DNA of 6,529 bases from positions 1-6,529 of the forward strand of contig JAKAFQ010000250.1 in NCBI GenBank assembly GCA_021817875.1, in the 5' to 3' direction. Positions within the stretch are counted from its first letter, which is position 1. Every line of letters begins with the position of its first letter. Shown piece by piece: positions 6,317 through 6,529 of the stretch. Under the pieces are notes generated by a model, which was given only the letters and a program-made list of their open reading frames with translations, did no database searches and was not told the DNA's origin. The DNA is from Pseudomonadota bacterium (lineage in GTDB: Bacteria; Pseudomonadota; Gammaproteobacteria; Steroidobacterales; Steroidobacteraceae). The position numbers and the translations under genes were made by a program.

Positions 6317-6409
6317 GTGGACCTCGTCTTCATTCTCATCATCCTGGCGCTTTACGCCGTGACCCATGGGATGGTCTGGGCGATCGCCCGGCTGGCAGGC
6401 GACGCATGA
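6317..6409 (+). CDS. 30-aa single-span membrane peptide encoded directly upstream of kdpF
   Basis: The short frame starts at GTG 6317 behind an excellent Shine-Dalgarno (GAGGAGG, 6303-6309, 7-nt spacing) and ends at TGA 6407-6409, inside the kdpF start (ATGA overlap). The product begins MDLVFILIILALYAVTHGMV and ends WAIARLAGDA: one hydrophobic helix (about residues 3-22) and a short basic tail. By analogy with short membrane ORFs that precede kdpF in other bacteria, it may be an accessory or coupling peptide of the K+-transporting KdpFABC ATPase; that role is inference. The strong ribosome site, the overlap with kdpF, and a sensible transmembrane sequence in a frame different from kdpF all argue that it is translated. 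It may also act as a leader peptide whose translation sets kdpF expression. Confidence 0.8.
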   Translation: MDLVFILIILALYAVTHGMVWAIARLAGDA

Positions 6410-6495
6410 GCGCCGTTCATGTGATCAGCGGCCTGATTGCCCTCGGCCTGAGCGCCTATCTGCTCTACGCGCTGTTCAGGCCGGAGAAGTTCTGA
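6406..6495 (+). CDS. kdpF: KdpF, small subunit of the high-affinity K+-transporting P-type ATPase
   Basis: The 29-residue product begins MSAVHVISGLIALGLSAYLL and ends YALFRPEKF. It is one transmembrane helix followed by the KdpF C-terminal pattern YLxYALxxPExF; E. coli KdpF, also 29 residues, ends YLVYALINAEAF. KdpF binds and stabilises the KdpABC complex in the inner membrane, which takes up K+ at very low external concentrations. ATG 6406 overlaps the stop of the preceding 30-codon gene (ATGA) and its own stop TGA (6493-6495) overlaps the kdpA start (TGATG), so translation is probably coupled. The same frame is open for more than 200 bases upstream, but that part reads as non-family sequence and lies across the leader gene, so the short start is right. 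Confidence 0.94.
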   Translation: MSAVHVISGLIALGLSAYLLYALFRPEKF

Positions 6496-6529
6496 TGACC
6501 GGTGAATCCTGGGCGCTGCTCGCGCTGTT
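6495..6529 (+). CDS. kdpA: KdpA, K+-binding/translocating subunit of KdpFABC, first 11 codons only
   Basis: ATG 6495 overlaps the kdpF stop and is preceded by GGAGAAG (6483-6489) at 5-nt spacing. The visible residues MTGESWALLAL run into a hydrophobic helix, as at the start of KdpA, which forms the K+ channel-like subunit in the inner membrane. The identity rests mainly on position after kdpF, since too few residues are visible for a family match. The rest lies beyond the window; kdpB, kdpC and probably kdpDE are expected downstream but are not seen. Confidence 0.85.
   Translation, partial: MTGESWALLAL

Noticed and set aside
6172..6495. Longer kdpF reading of 107 codons
   Set aside because: The extra N-terminal part is not KdpF-like and overlaps the better-supported 30-codon gene; KdpF is normally about 29 residues.

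Overview
This is a very GC-rich stretch of ordinary bacterial chromosome. The protein families and gene content (HemN, Eda, LdcA, a class C lipoprotein and a KdpFABC operon start) suggest a high-GC gammaproteobacterium or a close relative. No phylogenetic computation was possible, so this is inference. I see no insertion sequence, phage gene, tRNA, rRNA, CRISPR array or attachment site.

Layout from left to right. (1) The C-terminal three quarters of a MATE-family multidrug/cation efflux transporter on + (2-1045, cut by the window edge). It converges on (2) hemN on - (1066-2460), the radical-SAM oxygen-independent coproporphyrinogen III oxidase of anaerobic haem synthesis. (3) A 326-bp divergent intergenic region (2461-2786) that probably holds both promoters, with a GC-rich imperfect hairpin and a weak FNR/Dnr-like dyad. 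(4) A rhomboid intramembrane serine protease on + (2787-3662) with a cytosolic DUF2007-like N-terminal domain. (5) A convergent junction with an 8-bp palindrome (3717-3740). (6) A co-directional - strand cluster, read right to left as ldcA (LD-carboxypeptidase, 6153-5248), eda (KDPG aldolase, 5156-4521) and an uncharacterised lipoprotein gene (4463-3744). The gaps are 91 and 57 bp, so this may be one operon. (7) A 163-bp divergent region (6154-6316) with an inverted repeat and a tandem repeat that runs into the ribosome binding site. (8) The start of a kdp potassium-uptake operon on +: an unannotated-looking 30-codon membrane-peptide gene (6317-6409), kdpF (6406-6495) and the first 11 codons of kdpA (6495 onward), joined by stop/start overlaps.

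Functionally this is a set of housekeeping and stress genes rather than one dedicated system: efflux, anaerobic haem synthesis, membrane proteolysis, murein peptide recycling, Entner-Doudoroff carbon flow and high-affinity K+ uptake. The least described elements are the 30-aa membrane peptide ahead of kdpF with its repeat-borne Shine-Dalgarno region, the DUF2007-like/rhomboid fusion, and the lipoprotein of unknown function.
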